Notes: generated by a model from the letters alone, not told the origin. A DNA stretch of 64,000 bases from Lepeophtheirus salmonis (GCF_016086655.4 NC_052140.2:62001-126000), one strand, 5' to 3'; counted from the stretch's first letter, positions 45,503 to 56,789 are shown. A program made the numbers and translations.

Positions 45503-46060
45503 ATGACCGAAATAACAACTCATCAAACGTCCCGTAGTGTTATTTCATCTATTGTATGCAACCTTGCATTACCTTTGTGCAACTTTCATACTTATGATAC
45601 CTTAAAGCCTACTAATAATCATGAAAATATAGTACTCGACATATTTGGAAACAACAACATTGACGAGGTACGATTTCAACAGTGGGTATCCAATGATATA
45701 TTTGAATTAAATTATAAAGTACTTTCAATACAAGACTTTATTCAGTGTTTCTTTGAAAAAACAGTCAGGATAGCCAAACACAACCAAAATTACTTGCAAG
45801 TAATTTATTAAGAAAAAAGATATAAGAAATTACGATGGAAGAAATTTCCAGTAATTGATGATTTTTCAGAAAATTGAAGTTTTATTGTCCAAGAATGCGG
45901 CTCAGGCATTTCATTAGAATAAAGTACAGGCAGAAATACAACCTTGGGCTAACTATTATAAAAATAATGGTAGGCTGTGGCACAACTCTTGTACTATTAT
46001 ATCTGATAAAAACCATCACGATGTCGTAGCGTGTATTTATAACAGCAACGACTTGTAAAT
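45503..46060 (+). pseudogene. Fragment of an uncharacterised transposase-like protein family
   Basis: A 102-codon ORF (45503-45808) reads DEVRFQQWVSNDIFELNYKV and on to FIAK-like RIAKHNQNYLQVIY, then a stop. The frame continues with DDFSEN, a stop and SFIVQECGSGI. In a second frame KVQAEIQPWANYYKNNGRLW and HNSCTIISDKNHHDVVA follow. From memory, a widespread invertebrate family of unnamed proteins has the same series (QW-x-STDR, HH-x-IAK-x-QS-x-YL, MDF(A/S)ENYSF-x-(V/I)QD, GFHWNN-x-QAT-x-HPF, ISD-x-HHDT-x-AV). The acidic residues suggest a nuclease or transposase, but the family name and role are not certain. Two stops and one frameshift, and no 3' half, make this a pseudogene. Confidence 0.5.
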
Positions 46061-46079
46061 CATTTAAATGAAAAATTGA

Positions 46080-47160
46080 ATTATATAAAAACTTTTAATA
46101 TATATATAAGCAAATTGCTTTGATTTTTATTTATACTTTTAATAATGTTGGTTTAATTGAATTGAAGCTTTGTTTTCGTACACAAAATATCAAGCAAAAC
46201 ATTTTTTTATAACAGAATAAGCCTTATTGGATACTTGCAAAAAGTGTTGTTTTAATTACAACTTATGTTTCAGTAATTTAGCTGAACCCAGTAGAGTAAA
46301 ACGCTACCAAATTCTCTAGCCCTATATCAAGGGTATGGAAATTGAATGATACATATTGGAAATCAGACTTTAACTTAGACCTTGCAAATATGCTTGTTGT
46401 ATGTAACATACCCCTACCCACTGTCAATCATCTCACCTTTAATGCAAAGGCTTCCTTTGATCATTCATATATCATCAAGTGATTGCCATTAAATATGCTA
46501 ATACCAACAATATTATAAATGTTCTGATCCAATGTATTCAATTATCTCTTTGATGCGTCTAGACTGAAAGGTCTTCATCACGTATGGAGGGTCTAATTCA
46601 CAAATAAGCCCAGTTCCATATTGCAAAATATAGAACAATCTCCAGTCATTACTCATTAGGGAGTTTGGCTTAATGTAGCAGACTATTATGTCAAGCATTT
46701 CGTAGTAATCAGATAATATTTAAAAAAACCTTCACGGAAAAATGATATAAAATAAACATTCTCGATATACTTCAAAATATATATCGTTATTCCTTGTATA
46801 AGGGTCATAGATTTATTTAGATGAAACACATTGTATAAATATCAAATGAGCAAATTGGGCCATGAAAAATTAATATAAATCCACCTTTTTATCTCTTTTC
46901 TTTTAGGGTACTATAAAAAAAGAAAGGATCATTTTTCAACCTCCTAAATTGCATGTTAAATAATCTACGTCATCAATTAAGTGTATGAATAAAAGGAATT
47001 TACATGTTTACACATGAAGGAACCTGTTCGAGAAATATTGTCCGTAGGAATATTACACTTCAGAATATTGTTATCGGAAAGTTAACCTCGGTAGAAAATG
47101 GGGTGTCGGAAAATTGACATCAAATAGAAAATTCCCCTAATTATGTGACCCTTATACATA
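46080..47160. other. AT-rich gap
   Basis: No feature recognised. Confidence 0.35.
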
Positions 47161-47164
47161 TGTA

Positions 47165-47345
47165 GTAATCTTATCTTAGTCTTTATTTAGTTGTTCCAGG
47201 TCAGTTTTAGGACAAGTTCGAAATGTTCTTGGCATCAGTCCTTAAGACAGTCGGTTCTTCGGACTGTCAGTACTAGAATTGATTAAAAAAGAAGAAATGA
47301 AGTTGAGTAACGTTATCAAGGACTGAACTTTATAAGTTTTAGTTC
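47165..47345. repeat. Repeat R3, copy 2
   Basis: GTCTTTATTTAGTTGTTCCA, TGGCATCAGTCCTTAAGACA, CAGTACTAGAATTGATT and GAAGTTGAGTAACGTTATCA/AGGACTGAAC match 14750-14900 in order. GGTTCTTCGGACTGTC (about 47250) lies at the centre of a small hairpin. Confidence 0.5.
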
Positions 47346-47504
47346 TGATATTTTCTCCAAGGCATCTTGTATGACGTCGGTGATCTTCCAAGGGGGCATG
47401 GGGATCGATTCTTTAGCAATAAAATACTTGATCGTGTTGAATTGAACAAAGTAAGCGACTATATTACCGGCAATCATATCTAGGTTGATGACTGTTAAGT
47501 TGAA

Positions 47505-47830
47505 CACCCTGATACTTCTATGTATACAGACGGATCCAAAGATGAGGAAGGCAACAAAGGTGCAGGATGGGCCTTCACTCGAAGTGATATGTCAATTCAT
47601 CAATCATCAGCATCATTAAAGAACAAAATATCGGTCTTCCCAGCAGAAATAATGACCATCACACAACACAACTGAACCAAGAAAAACCATCAAAAAATGT
47701 AATATTTTGATCGGGTTCTCAATCGGCAATTGCTGCTATTCTAAATCAGTTTACAAAAAGTGATACAGTTAAGAAATGCAAAGAAATATTCAACATCCGA
47801 AAATGTGAAATAAACATATAAAAATCGAAT
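47505..47830 (+). pseudogene. LINE RNase H domain fragment
   Basis: From 47514 the frame reads TSMYTDGSKDEEGNKGAGWA, the first conserved strand of RNase H with its catalytic Asp, then a segment with FPAEIMTI (the Glu-containing helix). After a stop and a shift it gives GSQSAIAAILNQFTKSDTVK, the third motif (normally SDSQSA; here the first Asp-containing part reads GSQSA). Order and spacing fit the RNase H domain that follows the RT in I/Jockey-type LINEs. RT and tail are absent. Confidence 0.7.
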
Positions 47831-48219
47831 TTCGAAAAAAGTTGAAAAATAACGGGCATAAAATATTATAGACACCTGAATTTTATTTTTATCAATTTCT
47901 ATTACTGTTTTTTCTTTCCATTTCATGCTCTTTACAAAGTTAAAATATTTATAGGATCTTATATTTATTAACATAACACAATGATATTTCTTCAGTGTAT
48001 GTAAGAATCTAACACATTTTTATTTTTTCAATTTACTATTTTTAAACTTATGCTAAAATATCTGTTGTAACATAAAAAAAGTATCTATGATTTCTACAGT
48101 GTACAAGGTAAAATCGTGGACTTTTTGATAATGGATAGGATTATTACAACATTGAGGCTTTATCATAGACTTCTATATTTATATGTCTTTAGATTTGAGA
48201 ATATTATTTCCTTTGGCTG

Positions 48220-49005
48220 CTACCATGGCCTTCAACCTCGTCCTAAGACCACCACAGCACTTCTTTATGAAGTCCACCGAGATGGCCACCAACTCTTACT
48301 AAACTGAGGTCTTGAGGGCATGCTAATTTCTGTGAGGGGTAGCATAGGCACTCTTCTATTCCCAAATGAAATAGTAGAGGGGGAACAGTCTGGGGAGGCG
48401 GATTAACTGTTGACCCATTATGATTTAACCAATTCAGCCATTTCGGTCCTGGTGTGCCTTGTTGGCCTTGGTTGCTGTTGAAAGCATTTGCCTTCCCTAA
48501 TTCTTTAGTAGCGATTATTTCGAGCGTTATTAACCCGGTCAACAGTCTAACACTTTTTTGGCTGAGAAGATGAGATTTGTTGAACGATTCTGCATTATCA
48601 AGAAAAAAAAATATGGTCACTCTTGACGTAGTTGGCTTTGCTTCCTGTTGAAAGCAGTTGCCGATGTCGTCGTGTATAAGAGGTCTTCCCTAAATCCTTC
48701 ACATATCTCCTCATAGTCCAATCATTGACATTGAGAGCCTTGGCATGCTGCCAAATAGCCATGGCCAGATTTCGGATGATCCAAATCTTTCATGATCCTA
48801 ATTTTCTGCCTCTACCGCTGCCAGGGAACCTCTCAAGGCTCTAACATGAAGCTACAATGCTTTTAATCTTGTAAGCAAGAATCTTGGAGCACCACTTGTC
48901 AATCAAGATTTCCTTGGTGCTCACTTGGGTGTGAAGCAAATCAGACGTTTTCGCCTTTATGCTGACAACTGTCGATTTTTATAAGTCTTTTTTTTTTTTT
49001 TAACC
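48220..49005 (-). pseudogene. Tc1-like element remnant, family B copy 2
   Basis: From about 49000 downwards on the minus strand: a short leader with GACAGTTGTCAGC as in copy 1 (35105); then helix-turn-helix DNA-binding sequence HAKALNVNDWTMRRYVKDLG; then sequence just before the first catalytic box (IVQQISSSQPKK...TVDRV, without SDEK). An inserted or duplicated stretch follows. The normal C-terminus is DFIKKCCGGLRTRLKAMVAA followed by KG (about 48275-48215). The catalytic core is missing, as in copy 1. GGCAACTGCTTTCAACAGGA and GGCAAATGCTTTCAACAGCA occur about 190 bases apart, an internal duplication. The 125-codon ORF at 48243-48620 is a chance fusion of these pieces. Confidence 0.65.
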
Positions 49006-49009
49006 AGAG

Positions 49010-49740
49010 TAGTACCTCATTTTAATAACGCAACCTAGTATTTTAAAGCATTCACTCTAAAGTAAAACATATTGATTTAAAATCGAGTCTACGATTTTAC
49101 TTCGCACACTGTGGATTTGCAAACGGTGGATAGTATTTCACCGGACAACACAAAACAATATTTTCTAAATATATACTGAAAACTGTATGAGGGAACGGAC
49201 TTGTTAAGAAATATTTTTAAGAGATACTTATGTTTTTATAAGATACTCAGCTAAAAAAATGTCTATAGATGATTTTGCTTCATAAATTTCTTCTAATACG
49301 TATAAAAATTATTCAATTTATTTGAAGAAATTCCATCTGTTAGCAGATTAAAAATGAATTACGGTGTTTTTGATCGAATAAGAGGAATCAATTCAAACCG
49401 AAGATCATGAAAGGATAGTTCAGTATTTGGGAGATTTATCCATATAATCTCAATAATTAATTCAAGTTATGTTAAAAGTGATTTGATTTCCGACATATTC
49501 AAATTGATAATTTTTTCCATCCAAAAAAAAATTTGATACTATTAGAGGAGTTTTGCTATTCTATCAGAGCTAATATTTCAAAGAAGAACATATTATTTGA
49601 TATATTTCGGAGAAAATAAAAATAAGTTAAACATCATCAATATTAATATTTAATTACAAAATATAATGTGTATCTGATAATCAATAGAATTAAGGAACTA
49701 TAAATACTAAAAAAATAATTTATCATATCTGTGAATAGAA
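49010..49740. other. AT-rich gap
   Basis: No feature recognised. Confidence 0.35.
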
Positions 49741-49748
49741 GAAACGAA

Positions 49749-50382
49749 CAGGGCTGGGGAGTCAGCTACATAAAATGTCCTACTACGACTCAAGCATTTC
49801 GAATGCCACAGACTCCCACTCCAACATACCATTTTTTATTATTACATTTTAACACCTATATAAGTACTATTGAGTCCTTTGAGTCTAGAGTCAATTACTA
49901 TATGTAGATATTAGGTATACGTAGTAAATAATTGTGCCATGTATAAAGAAAATACTTGGAATTTAATATATTCAACAAGATGAACAATAAATGAAATGGA
50001 TCCAAATCTATTTGTTGCTAATGCATTCGTAATTATCGGAACATAATTTATGTTCTCGTAACCGAGAAACAACAATACAAACACCATCTCACTGCTACGT
50101 TACACTTTACTTTACCCAATATAATAGTGTTTATACTTTAGAAATGTTTGATAATTCAAAATTAGCAAAGTAAACTTATAACCGAGTTAACTTTCAAGCA
50201 TCATAAATTAATGGTACTTAATAGACATTATGTAGAAGAAGTAAAAAAAAAAAAAAAACTTAACGAACACTTATAATCCATGCCTTAGATTATAAATAAG
50301 TTTTATTTACATTAATTAAACTTATTTTTGTAGCCGGATTCGGAGTCAGTACAAATTTCACTACTTCTGACTGGGACTCCTG
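49749..50382. mobile_element. hAT-type non-autonomous element (634 bp) with 8-bp target duplication
   Basis: The left end is CAGGGCTGGGGAGTCAGCTA; the right end on the minus strand is CAGGAGTCCCAGTCAGAAGT. Subterminal GACTC/GAGTC motifs are frequent at both ends. Flanking 8-mers are GAAACGAA (49741-49748) and TAAACGAA (50383-50390), 7 of 8 identical. CAGGG-type ends and an 8-base duplication indicate hAT. No transposase inside. Confidence 0.7.
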
Positions 50383-50509
50383 TAAACGAACAACAAAATA
50401 TATAGAGACATAAGATTTCTGAACAACGTATAAATCGAAGTTGAAGCCAATGGTTTGTACATCAGCGTTAATGCAGAGAATGTATCTCGAATCATGTAAA
50501 AATAAAATT

Positions 50510-50765
50510 TAACTTTAGCCCAACTTTTCCATTGCAAGAGCCTTTTTAAGCACTGTAGAAAAAATAATTTAATTTCCAGCCAACCCCCCACTCCCGTAAA
50601 TTTCTTTTTCACCCATAAATGCGTATTTTTTTACTTTATTTAAAAGTGATAAGAAGAATTTCGCAAATATTGTGATCATTAAAGCCTTTTTATGCTGAAA
50701 GCAATAGTGATATAACATTTCCAGTTTATAAAGTACAGTTTACAGGTCACAAGCAGGTCAACTTC
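50510..50765 (+). repeat. Repeat R4, copy 2
   Basis: Blocks CCAACTTTTCCATTGCAAG, CCAACCCCCCACTCCCGTAA, AATTTCGCAAATATTGTGAT, CATTAAAGCCTTTTTATGCT, TATAAAGTACAGTTTACAGG in the order seen at 43370-43610. Lies just outside the hAT-type element ending at 50382. Confidence 0.6.
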
Positions 50766-51214
50766 TTATAAATGATGACATATGTCTTTGGATTGAAAGA
50801 TTTTGATATGATCAAAAGATTGTTCATATTTTCTTGGACTCGGAAATAAGTAACAACAGGGTTCCTCTTGTTGTTACTAAAATTTCATTATATAATAATC
50901 TTTTTCTTATACAGTAAAGGCGAGAATAATTTGCTAATAGTCCCATGCAACGGATGAGGATGAGAGCTACTCCTGAAACTCCGATTCAAAATTATATGGG
51001 AATTAAATGAATTCATAATATAATAATACAGTCGCAATGAGACATGATTTATTAACTTGATTTATCTTGTTCGTAAAAAGTAAAACTTAAATTGCTCCAT
51101 AGTGTGAACATGAGGTCTTTGTTTTTTGCTCTGCTGCATAATTTGATTAAATTACCTTTTTTTTAGAAAAATAAATCCTGAAAAAAAATTATCAGTTTTC
51201 TCATCAAAAGTTTT

Positions 51215-51393
51215 CCCCCAGAATAATAATTTTCCAAAAATTCAATTATTTGGGAAATATTTTCCACTGTTTGTACGTATTATACACGTTTTGATGATGT
51301 CGTGAGAATTTTGCTAAAAAATACTTCTTGAAGTGATAATGAGTAGAGTACTACACTTAAACATTAAGTGGGCCACGGGTTGGTCATCCCCTG
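51215..51393 (+). mobile_element. hAT-type element, right end (family H2)
   Basis: Ends GGGCCACGGGTTGGTCATCC plus CCTG at 51393. Read on the minus strand this is CAGGGGATGACCAACCCGTG, a classic hAT end type (CAGGGGT...ACC...GTGGC). About 175 bp inside it matches 62555-62670 (TTTGTACGTATTATAC, TTTTGATGATGTCGTGAGAA, GATAATGAGTAGAG, AGTGGGCCAC). The left end of this copy was not located. The following 8-mer is TTCTAGAC. Confidence 0.6.
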
Positions 51394-51399
51394 TTCTAG

Positions 51400-53370
51400 A
51401 CCAAAAAACAAGGAACAAAGGCTCCAAAGTCTGTTTAAAACCATAATTCTTTGTACTAGTTTATTGAATGTAAGCAAAGTTTATTTCAATACTCTAAAAT
51501 TTAAATAATCGGGACTTAAACAATATTTATTCAGCAACCTTTTTAATTGTAAGTTTTATTATAAATAAGTAAGAACCAAAAGTTTTAACCCCTGGTATCA
51601 AATTACATACTTACAGCCTCCCCCCCTCCCCCTATGCATATATATATACACTTATATTACTATGAACAAACTCATAAATAACTATACAAAATCTTGTTAA
51701 TATTAATATATGGTTTTTTATAATTTATTATGCTAATATAAAAAACAGGGATATGAGGGGAATAAACCAGGCTCTGCAAGGAGTCAGAATAATTCCAAAC
51801 ACTGCCCTATGCAAAATTCGCAGTGTTTTCTTTTCTTGGTTACCAAAAAAATGATATAAATATAACTTACAGGGGTGAGACTCAACATTTGATCTGATAT
51901 TACACAACACAAGCGCAATCAATCAAACTTCCTCTGTCAATATATTTTTCGCTTCAAATCGCGTCCCTACGCTTGACGTACCGAAGGTATTTGTTATTTA
52001 TTGAAAGTTTGGGATAATTGAATTAGATGATTCCGTTGTTGCTGTCTCCCATTTCGAGATAGAAAGAGAAAGCATGACGTGCGGTCAAACTTATACAGGG
52101 TACCCTATATTTTTAAACCCAAAAAAGTATTTGAGTGTCTATTGATCTTCTCTTAAATTATTTACATTTTTTCAGATTGTCTTTACTGGTGGATTTCAGA
52201 CATTATTTTATGCACTTTATTTATATAGTTTTTGAGCAATGATAATGTTTATAATATCAAATCATATTGATATATTCATGAAGATGTGTAGTCAAAATAT
52301 AGAAAATATCCCTTATACGCCCATGCGCTCCTCAAATCTTAAGTCTTCAAGTTCTTCTCAATATTTATTCGAGTTCAAAAGAATGTCATAGGCTAGGTTA
52401 ATAGAAATACAAGGTTATACCAGAACCCTTTTCCTACTAATGTTTGACTTCCGTCACTCTTTTTAATAGTGACGTCAACGAGTATAACATTCACAAAGAG
52501 TAACTATATATCCCCATCCTTGACTCTTAATGTCATACTCTATAACGTCATATGTGTGTGTCCTCCACAACAGTCAGTACGGTACATCCAATTGAAAATT
52601 CTAACTAGCCTGATTACATGATGGTATAACCTTGCATTTGTAGTAAGTACTTTAGTAATTAGATGTATAAAATAGCCAAGTATGTTCCTATGATATTTTT
52701 TTGGGCATACGAGGTCATTAGGAGCCTGTTTTGACCAAAATAATGCCTTCTGTTCCTTATTACTTTCTATATATTTCTTTGTCTGTTCCCTCTTTTTTAA
52801 GTGTTTGACTCTGAGTAGAATTGAGAAGTTTTATGCATTACACAGTTTGTATTAATTGAATTAAGTTCGAATGTACTACACATACATACGCTCATAAAAT
52901 AAGCTCACTAAATAATAATAAAAACTTTCCTCATAAACTTTTGGGAGAAAAGTTAATTTATATATACTCATTTATGTACATAGTTACTTAATATATCTTT
53001 GGCTTTTGATTGAATTATACAGCAAATCAAGGCATACATAATGATATCAATATAAAGTTTGTTTTCAAGGCTTTTTTAGAGAGTAAATTGGTTACATAAA
53101 TATCTCATTTGAGAGAGTCTGTCACATACATATTAGTGTACATAAATATATTGCAAATAATAATGCAATGCTTTTTTTTTCTTTCAGGATGGATTTGTCA
53201 GATTTATTTCTATACATATGTAGTAGGGTGCGTCATCATAAAATAATCTTCTATAAAAAAAAAAGAGAAAATCTAATTTTTTTTTACTGATGGAAACTTG
53301 AAACTTACACATTTGGAAATAAAAAAGAAAATAGCCTATTATTCTTTAATTATAAATCGAACAAAAGCCT
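51400..53370. other. Long AT-rich gap
   Basis: No gene recognised. Contains ATACAGGGTACCCTATATTT at about 52094 (possible transposon end, near-palindromic) and short ORFs without motifs. Confidence 0.35.
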
Positions 53371-53374
53371 TTTC

Positions 53375-53545
53375 CCCCCTGATATTTAGCCCATTGGCCT
53401 CACAGATGGGCAAAAACCTCTTGCAAAAAGAGTTGTAAGTATTGCAAATGAACTTCGGCTACATGACAACCTACTCCTTGTCCAAAGAGGCCTTCATGGC
53501 TATAGCACGTTTCCTCACACAGACAGAACCTCTCAAATCAATATA
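53375..53545 (-). pseudogene. Tc1-like transposase C-terminal region
   Basis: The minus strand reads AIAMKASLDKE, stop, VVM, stop, PKFICNTYNSFCKRFLPICE, ANGLNIR. This follows the common Tc1 C-terminus pattern (SLKASLEKEW-x2-M-x3-FI-x2-TC-x-(A/S)FR-x-RL-x2-V-(V/I)-x-ANGGHI), with two Trp codons or equivalents turned into stops. It is distinct from the neighbouring tail at 53655. Confidence 0.55.
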
Positions 53546-53654
53546 ATACAAGTGATTAGGTTTCATGTTTCCACCCAGTACAGACTGGGAATTAATCAAT
53601 GTAATGTATATTAGAATTTATTTCCCAATATTAATTCATAAATTCATAATATTG

Positions 53655-53745
53655 AAGTAAATTACCAACCACATCCAGATTCAATCAAAGCCTTCAACTT
53701 GGCCCAGAACTTGGAGCATGTCTTGATGAGGAACTGCAAACAGCC
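53655..53745 (-). pseudogene. Tc1-like transposase extreme C-terminus
   Basis: The minus strand reads LQFLIKTCSKFWAKLKALIE then SGCGW and TAA, a Tc1-like end (F-x2-KTCSKFRARLEAVIESGGGW). It is in frame with an open stretch through the adjoining R1 copy, which makes the 116-codon ORF at 53662-54012. Confidence 0.55.
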
Positions 53746-53749
53746 GTGA

Positions 53750-53990
53750 AAGTAGGGAAATAAACACAAATCCCACTCCTTATATAGAAAGGGCATATAG
53801 GCTATTTGGTAATTACTCCAATGTCGATCCTGAATTCTACACCGAGTCCAACAAAGACTTACTTTTATAACTCCCCAACAAATGTTCAGAGTTACTCTCC
53901 GTCCTTTATAAGCACATGCACTAGTTATTACTTTATACTTAGGTGTTCTCTTCTCAAGAATTAAATAAGAATGATAGCAGCTTTGGAGAG
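53750..53990 (+). repeat. Repeat R1, core reference copy
   Basis: AGGGAAATAAACACAAATCC, GGTAATTACTCCAATGTCGA, CCGAGTCCAACAAAGACTTA, AACTCCCCAACAAATGTTCA, GAGTTACTCTCCGTCCTTTA and CTCTTCTCAAGAATTAAATA: the clearest core sequence of R1, used here to recognise other copies. Confidence 0.7.
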
Positions 53991-54589
53991 TTAGTGGGAA
54001 GCATGGCAACAAGTCCCTCCTGAATTAAGTAAAGATAAAACTTTCCATATTACCTTTATGGGCTAATAATAAAGGTATAAATACTTTCTGTAAGATATAT
54101 GCAATTATTTGAATACATATTATCTCATATATCTTATTTGGTTGAATACTTAAACGACATTTTTAGAAAAAAATTACAATGCCAAAAGTTGTAAGGACCG
54201 GCCTTATTGACGGATTTTCCCAAGTCTGAACAAGGACAGATAATTTGGGACCAATACAAGACTAACGTAAAGCTATATTTGAACAAAGTCCATAAGAAAC
54301 ACATTCAAAGTGTTTGTCAAAGGTCATACATGCTAAAAGTAGTCATTTTACAAGACCTTTGCAGATTTTTTTGTATACTCAAATCTTCAATATATATTTG
54401 GTAACTTGGTCAATCGGCTAATTGAGATTTGACTAATTTTTTATTTACATTAGGACCGTTTTAAAAAAAGCTAATTGCAAATATATTTGCCTCTAACTCG
54501 TTGAGGTTTTGTGATACATTTTCTGCGTAGTATCTATGCCGGTTGAGCTTTTGTAGTCATGAAAAAAAATTAGTACACCAACATAACTT

Positions 54590-55560
54590 GACTAAGAACG
54601 AGTCAAAAGTGATTGTTAATTCAAGACGGAAGATCTCAAGGTACATTTTCCAAGCTCATTAAAGTCGCTATCAGGAGGACCTGCAAAACGGTTCAAGAGA
54701 CAGGCGTATTCAAAATAGCCCCAGAGAAGACTTGGCGGAGATCAAAATGGTCACTAAAGGTCATTAACGCTTTGACGGAGAAGATCAAAGGAATGGCAAG
54801 AGGTCCCCTGAACCTTGGCCATGTACGACAGCATGGGCAAACCAAATATGCAAAATTTTTTGAGAAAGGACTTGATTGTTTTTCATCACAAGAAAAGGTG
54901 CCACAAAATGATTTCTGAAACAACAATGGAAAAAGCTTAGATTGAGCTCGCGATATGTTAAAAAAAAGATCAAATGAGCACGCTGCCATACTTTGTTTTC
55001 ACGGACAAGAAAAATTTCACCGTGGAAATGGTCTTCAATGTCCATAATGCCCCTATATATAGTAAGGAAGGGAACACTTCCAGACGTGTATACAGATTAC
55101 AAAAACATGGTCTGTGTAGGTATCTGAGAGGGTGAAAAAACGCCGTTGGTCTTTATTCCATCTGGTGTCAAGTTAAATGCCAAGACGTTTTCAAAACTAT
55201 TATCAATCCTTGGGGTAATCAAGAGTTTAGGAATGACTTTTGAACCTTCCAGCAAAATTAGACACCGGCAAGATTATGCAGTACTGGATCACAGTGAATT
55301 TTCCAAACTTTTTTTCAAAGGAAGAATGACCTCCAAGCTCCTCGGATTTAAATCCTATGCACTACTCTTTGTAGTCCATTATTCATGCAAAGACATGTAC
55401 AACGCAAGGCTCTGTTGGTTAAGGCATGGGACTAAAAGTCATGAAGTTGTATGTGTCCCTGGCAAGGACTTTTGTAGCCGTCTGACAACAACTGTGGACT
55501 CTAAAAGTGGTATTTTTGAATGAAATTATTATATGTTACCAAAGATTAAATGGAGTATTT
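54590..55560 (+). pseudogene. Tc1-like transposase, nearly full length but decayed
   Basis: Frames in series: SKLIKVAIRRTCKTVQETGV (N-terminal DNA-binding region, 54640-54700), MARGPLNLGHVRQHGQ (second helix-turn-helix region), MLKKRSNEHAAILC (before the first catalytic box), then FVFTDKKNFTVEMVFNVHNA (about 54990-55050) with the first catalytic Asp as TDKK. The second box is degraded: QQN is followed by a stop. The third is PPSSSDLNPMHYSL (about 55335-55380), in which the usual DY is HY. A C-terminus follows to about 55520. Multiple stops and shifts. The window's longest Tc1-type remnant by coverage; ends not identified. Confidence 0.7.
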
Positions 55561-55872
55561 AAAAAAAAAAAAAAAATGAGCCCAACAACCTATATGCCTT
55601 TAATATGGAATAAATTCCGTTAACTTGTTACCAGTCTTACTTAACTAAGTATTGATACATAAGGTTAATTGCTTTTGTGTATATAATAAATGTATACATT
55701 AATTCCACTTTTGACATTTATTCTACATTGATCCATGAATAATCCCTGGTAGGGGAAATATTATCATTACTAAATGATGTAGAAATAATTCATGGATTAA
55801 GGTTTTGGATTAAGTATTATTATAAGCAATCTTGGGCAAAATAACTTTTGTATACTATGTTCTAAATGAGTT

Positions 55873-56000
55873 GTAACCCTGATCATAAGAGAATATTTTG
55901 GAGGAGAGCTGTCATGACGGATATTAGATTAGCTGCAAGGATCTATGAGAAGAAGGAAATAAACATCAATCCCCCTATGTATCTATGAAGAACATAGGTA
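55873..56000 (+). repeat. Repeat R1, 5' part
   Basis: GTTGTAACCCTGATCATAAG, TTTTGGAGGAGAGCTGTCAT, GATATTAGATTAGCTGCAAG, GAAGAAGGAAATAAACATCA. Stops shortly before the Tc1-like element at 56090; the 3' part of an R1 copy lies on the other side (56790). Confidence 0.6.
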
Positions 56001-56089
56001 GGACTCTAAGAAGGGCTTACACATAGGGTGAACACTAAATACTATAAAATGAATAATTGATTGTTACTTTTTTATTTATATTTTTACAT

Positions 56090-56710
56090 ACCTAAAGTTT
56101 AAGAGGAATAATACCAACTATCTGACAAATAAGTGACAAACAATATTCTGTCAATAACACATGCACAAAAGTGCATATTGCCGAAATTACACCCTTGAGT
56201 CTATTAGGTAAGGTATCAGAGCTGTCAACGCACCATTTCCATGCGAATGTTACCTCATTATGGATTTTGTGAGGCAACATTACATCCAAATTAAGATGAT
56301 GTTTATTGCAGGCCCTGTCTTCCAAGAAGGACCAGATGTTAAAGTCCATCGAGAGTTGATTGAGAGTTCCATTTAGCCTCAATAAAAAATCTTTATCAAT
56401 ACTAAGGATAGTGTTAGGAGCCATGCCCGGCTACAATAGACTGCAGAGTGTGTTGCTTCGATTGACTTTCTTTTCTTTGTTTTTGGCCAAAAGGAGCTAT
56501 ATGTTCAGATGACGGCAAGGGAATATCTCCAAGTCCTTCTTCACAACTTTGTTCTTTGTTGCACGGCCCATGCCTAGCTCCATGATCATTTTACGGAGGC
56601 TCCTCGCTGGATTTAACCGAATCCTCTCTGGTATGTTTTTGATGGTCTTTGTATCAATGCTTTTCGTGATCGACCACTTCAAGGAGATTTTTGACACTAT
56701 TTGCCTCCTG
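56090..56710 (-). pseudogene. Tc1-like element with internal deletion
   Basis: Minus strand from 56697: WSITKSIDTKTIKNIPERIR, then LNPARSLRKMIMELGMGRAT (second DNA-binding unit), KKDLEIFPCRHLNI, stop, LLLAKNKEKK. After a stop the 110-codon ORF 56424-56092 opens with MAPNTILSIDKDFLL, the first catalytic box with its Asp. It then jumps to the region after the third catalytic residue (FNIWSFLEDRACNKHHLNLD, as in VWS-x-LE-x-KAC), the middle of the domain being deleted. It ends with the C-terminal DTLPNRLKGVISAIC. Non-functional. Confidence 0.7.
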
Positions 56711-56789
56711 GTAACTGTCTATAGTGCGTTTTATGAAGCTTCACTGAATTTCTATGACCTTTGCTCCACCCCAAGCAGTGAAGCTTGAC

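Noticed and set aside
48243..48620. 125-codon minus-strand ORF as a gene
   Set aside because: It is a chance read-through of rearranged Tc1-like sequence. The true transposase segments lie in other frames around it.
55408..55450. tRNA-like string GTTGGTTAAGGCATGGGACT
   Set aside because: It resembles a tRNA D-arm and anticodon region, but no acceptor stem or T-arm pairs with it, and it lies inside the C-terminal part of a Tc1-like transposase remnant.
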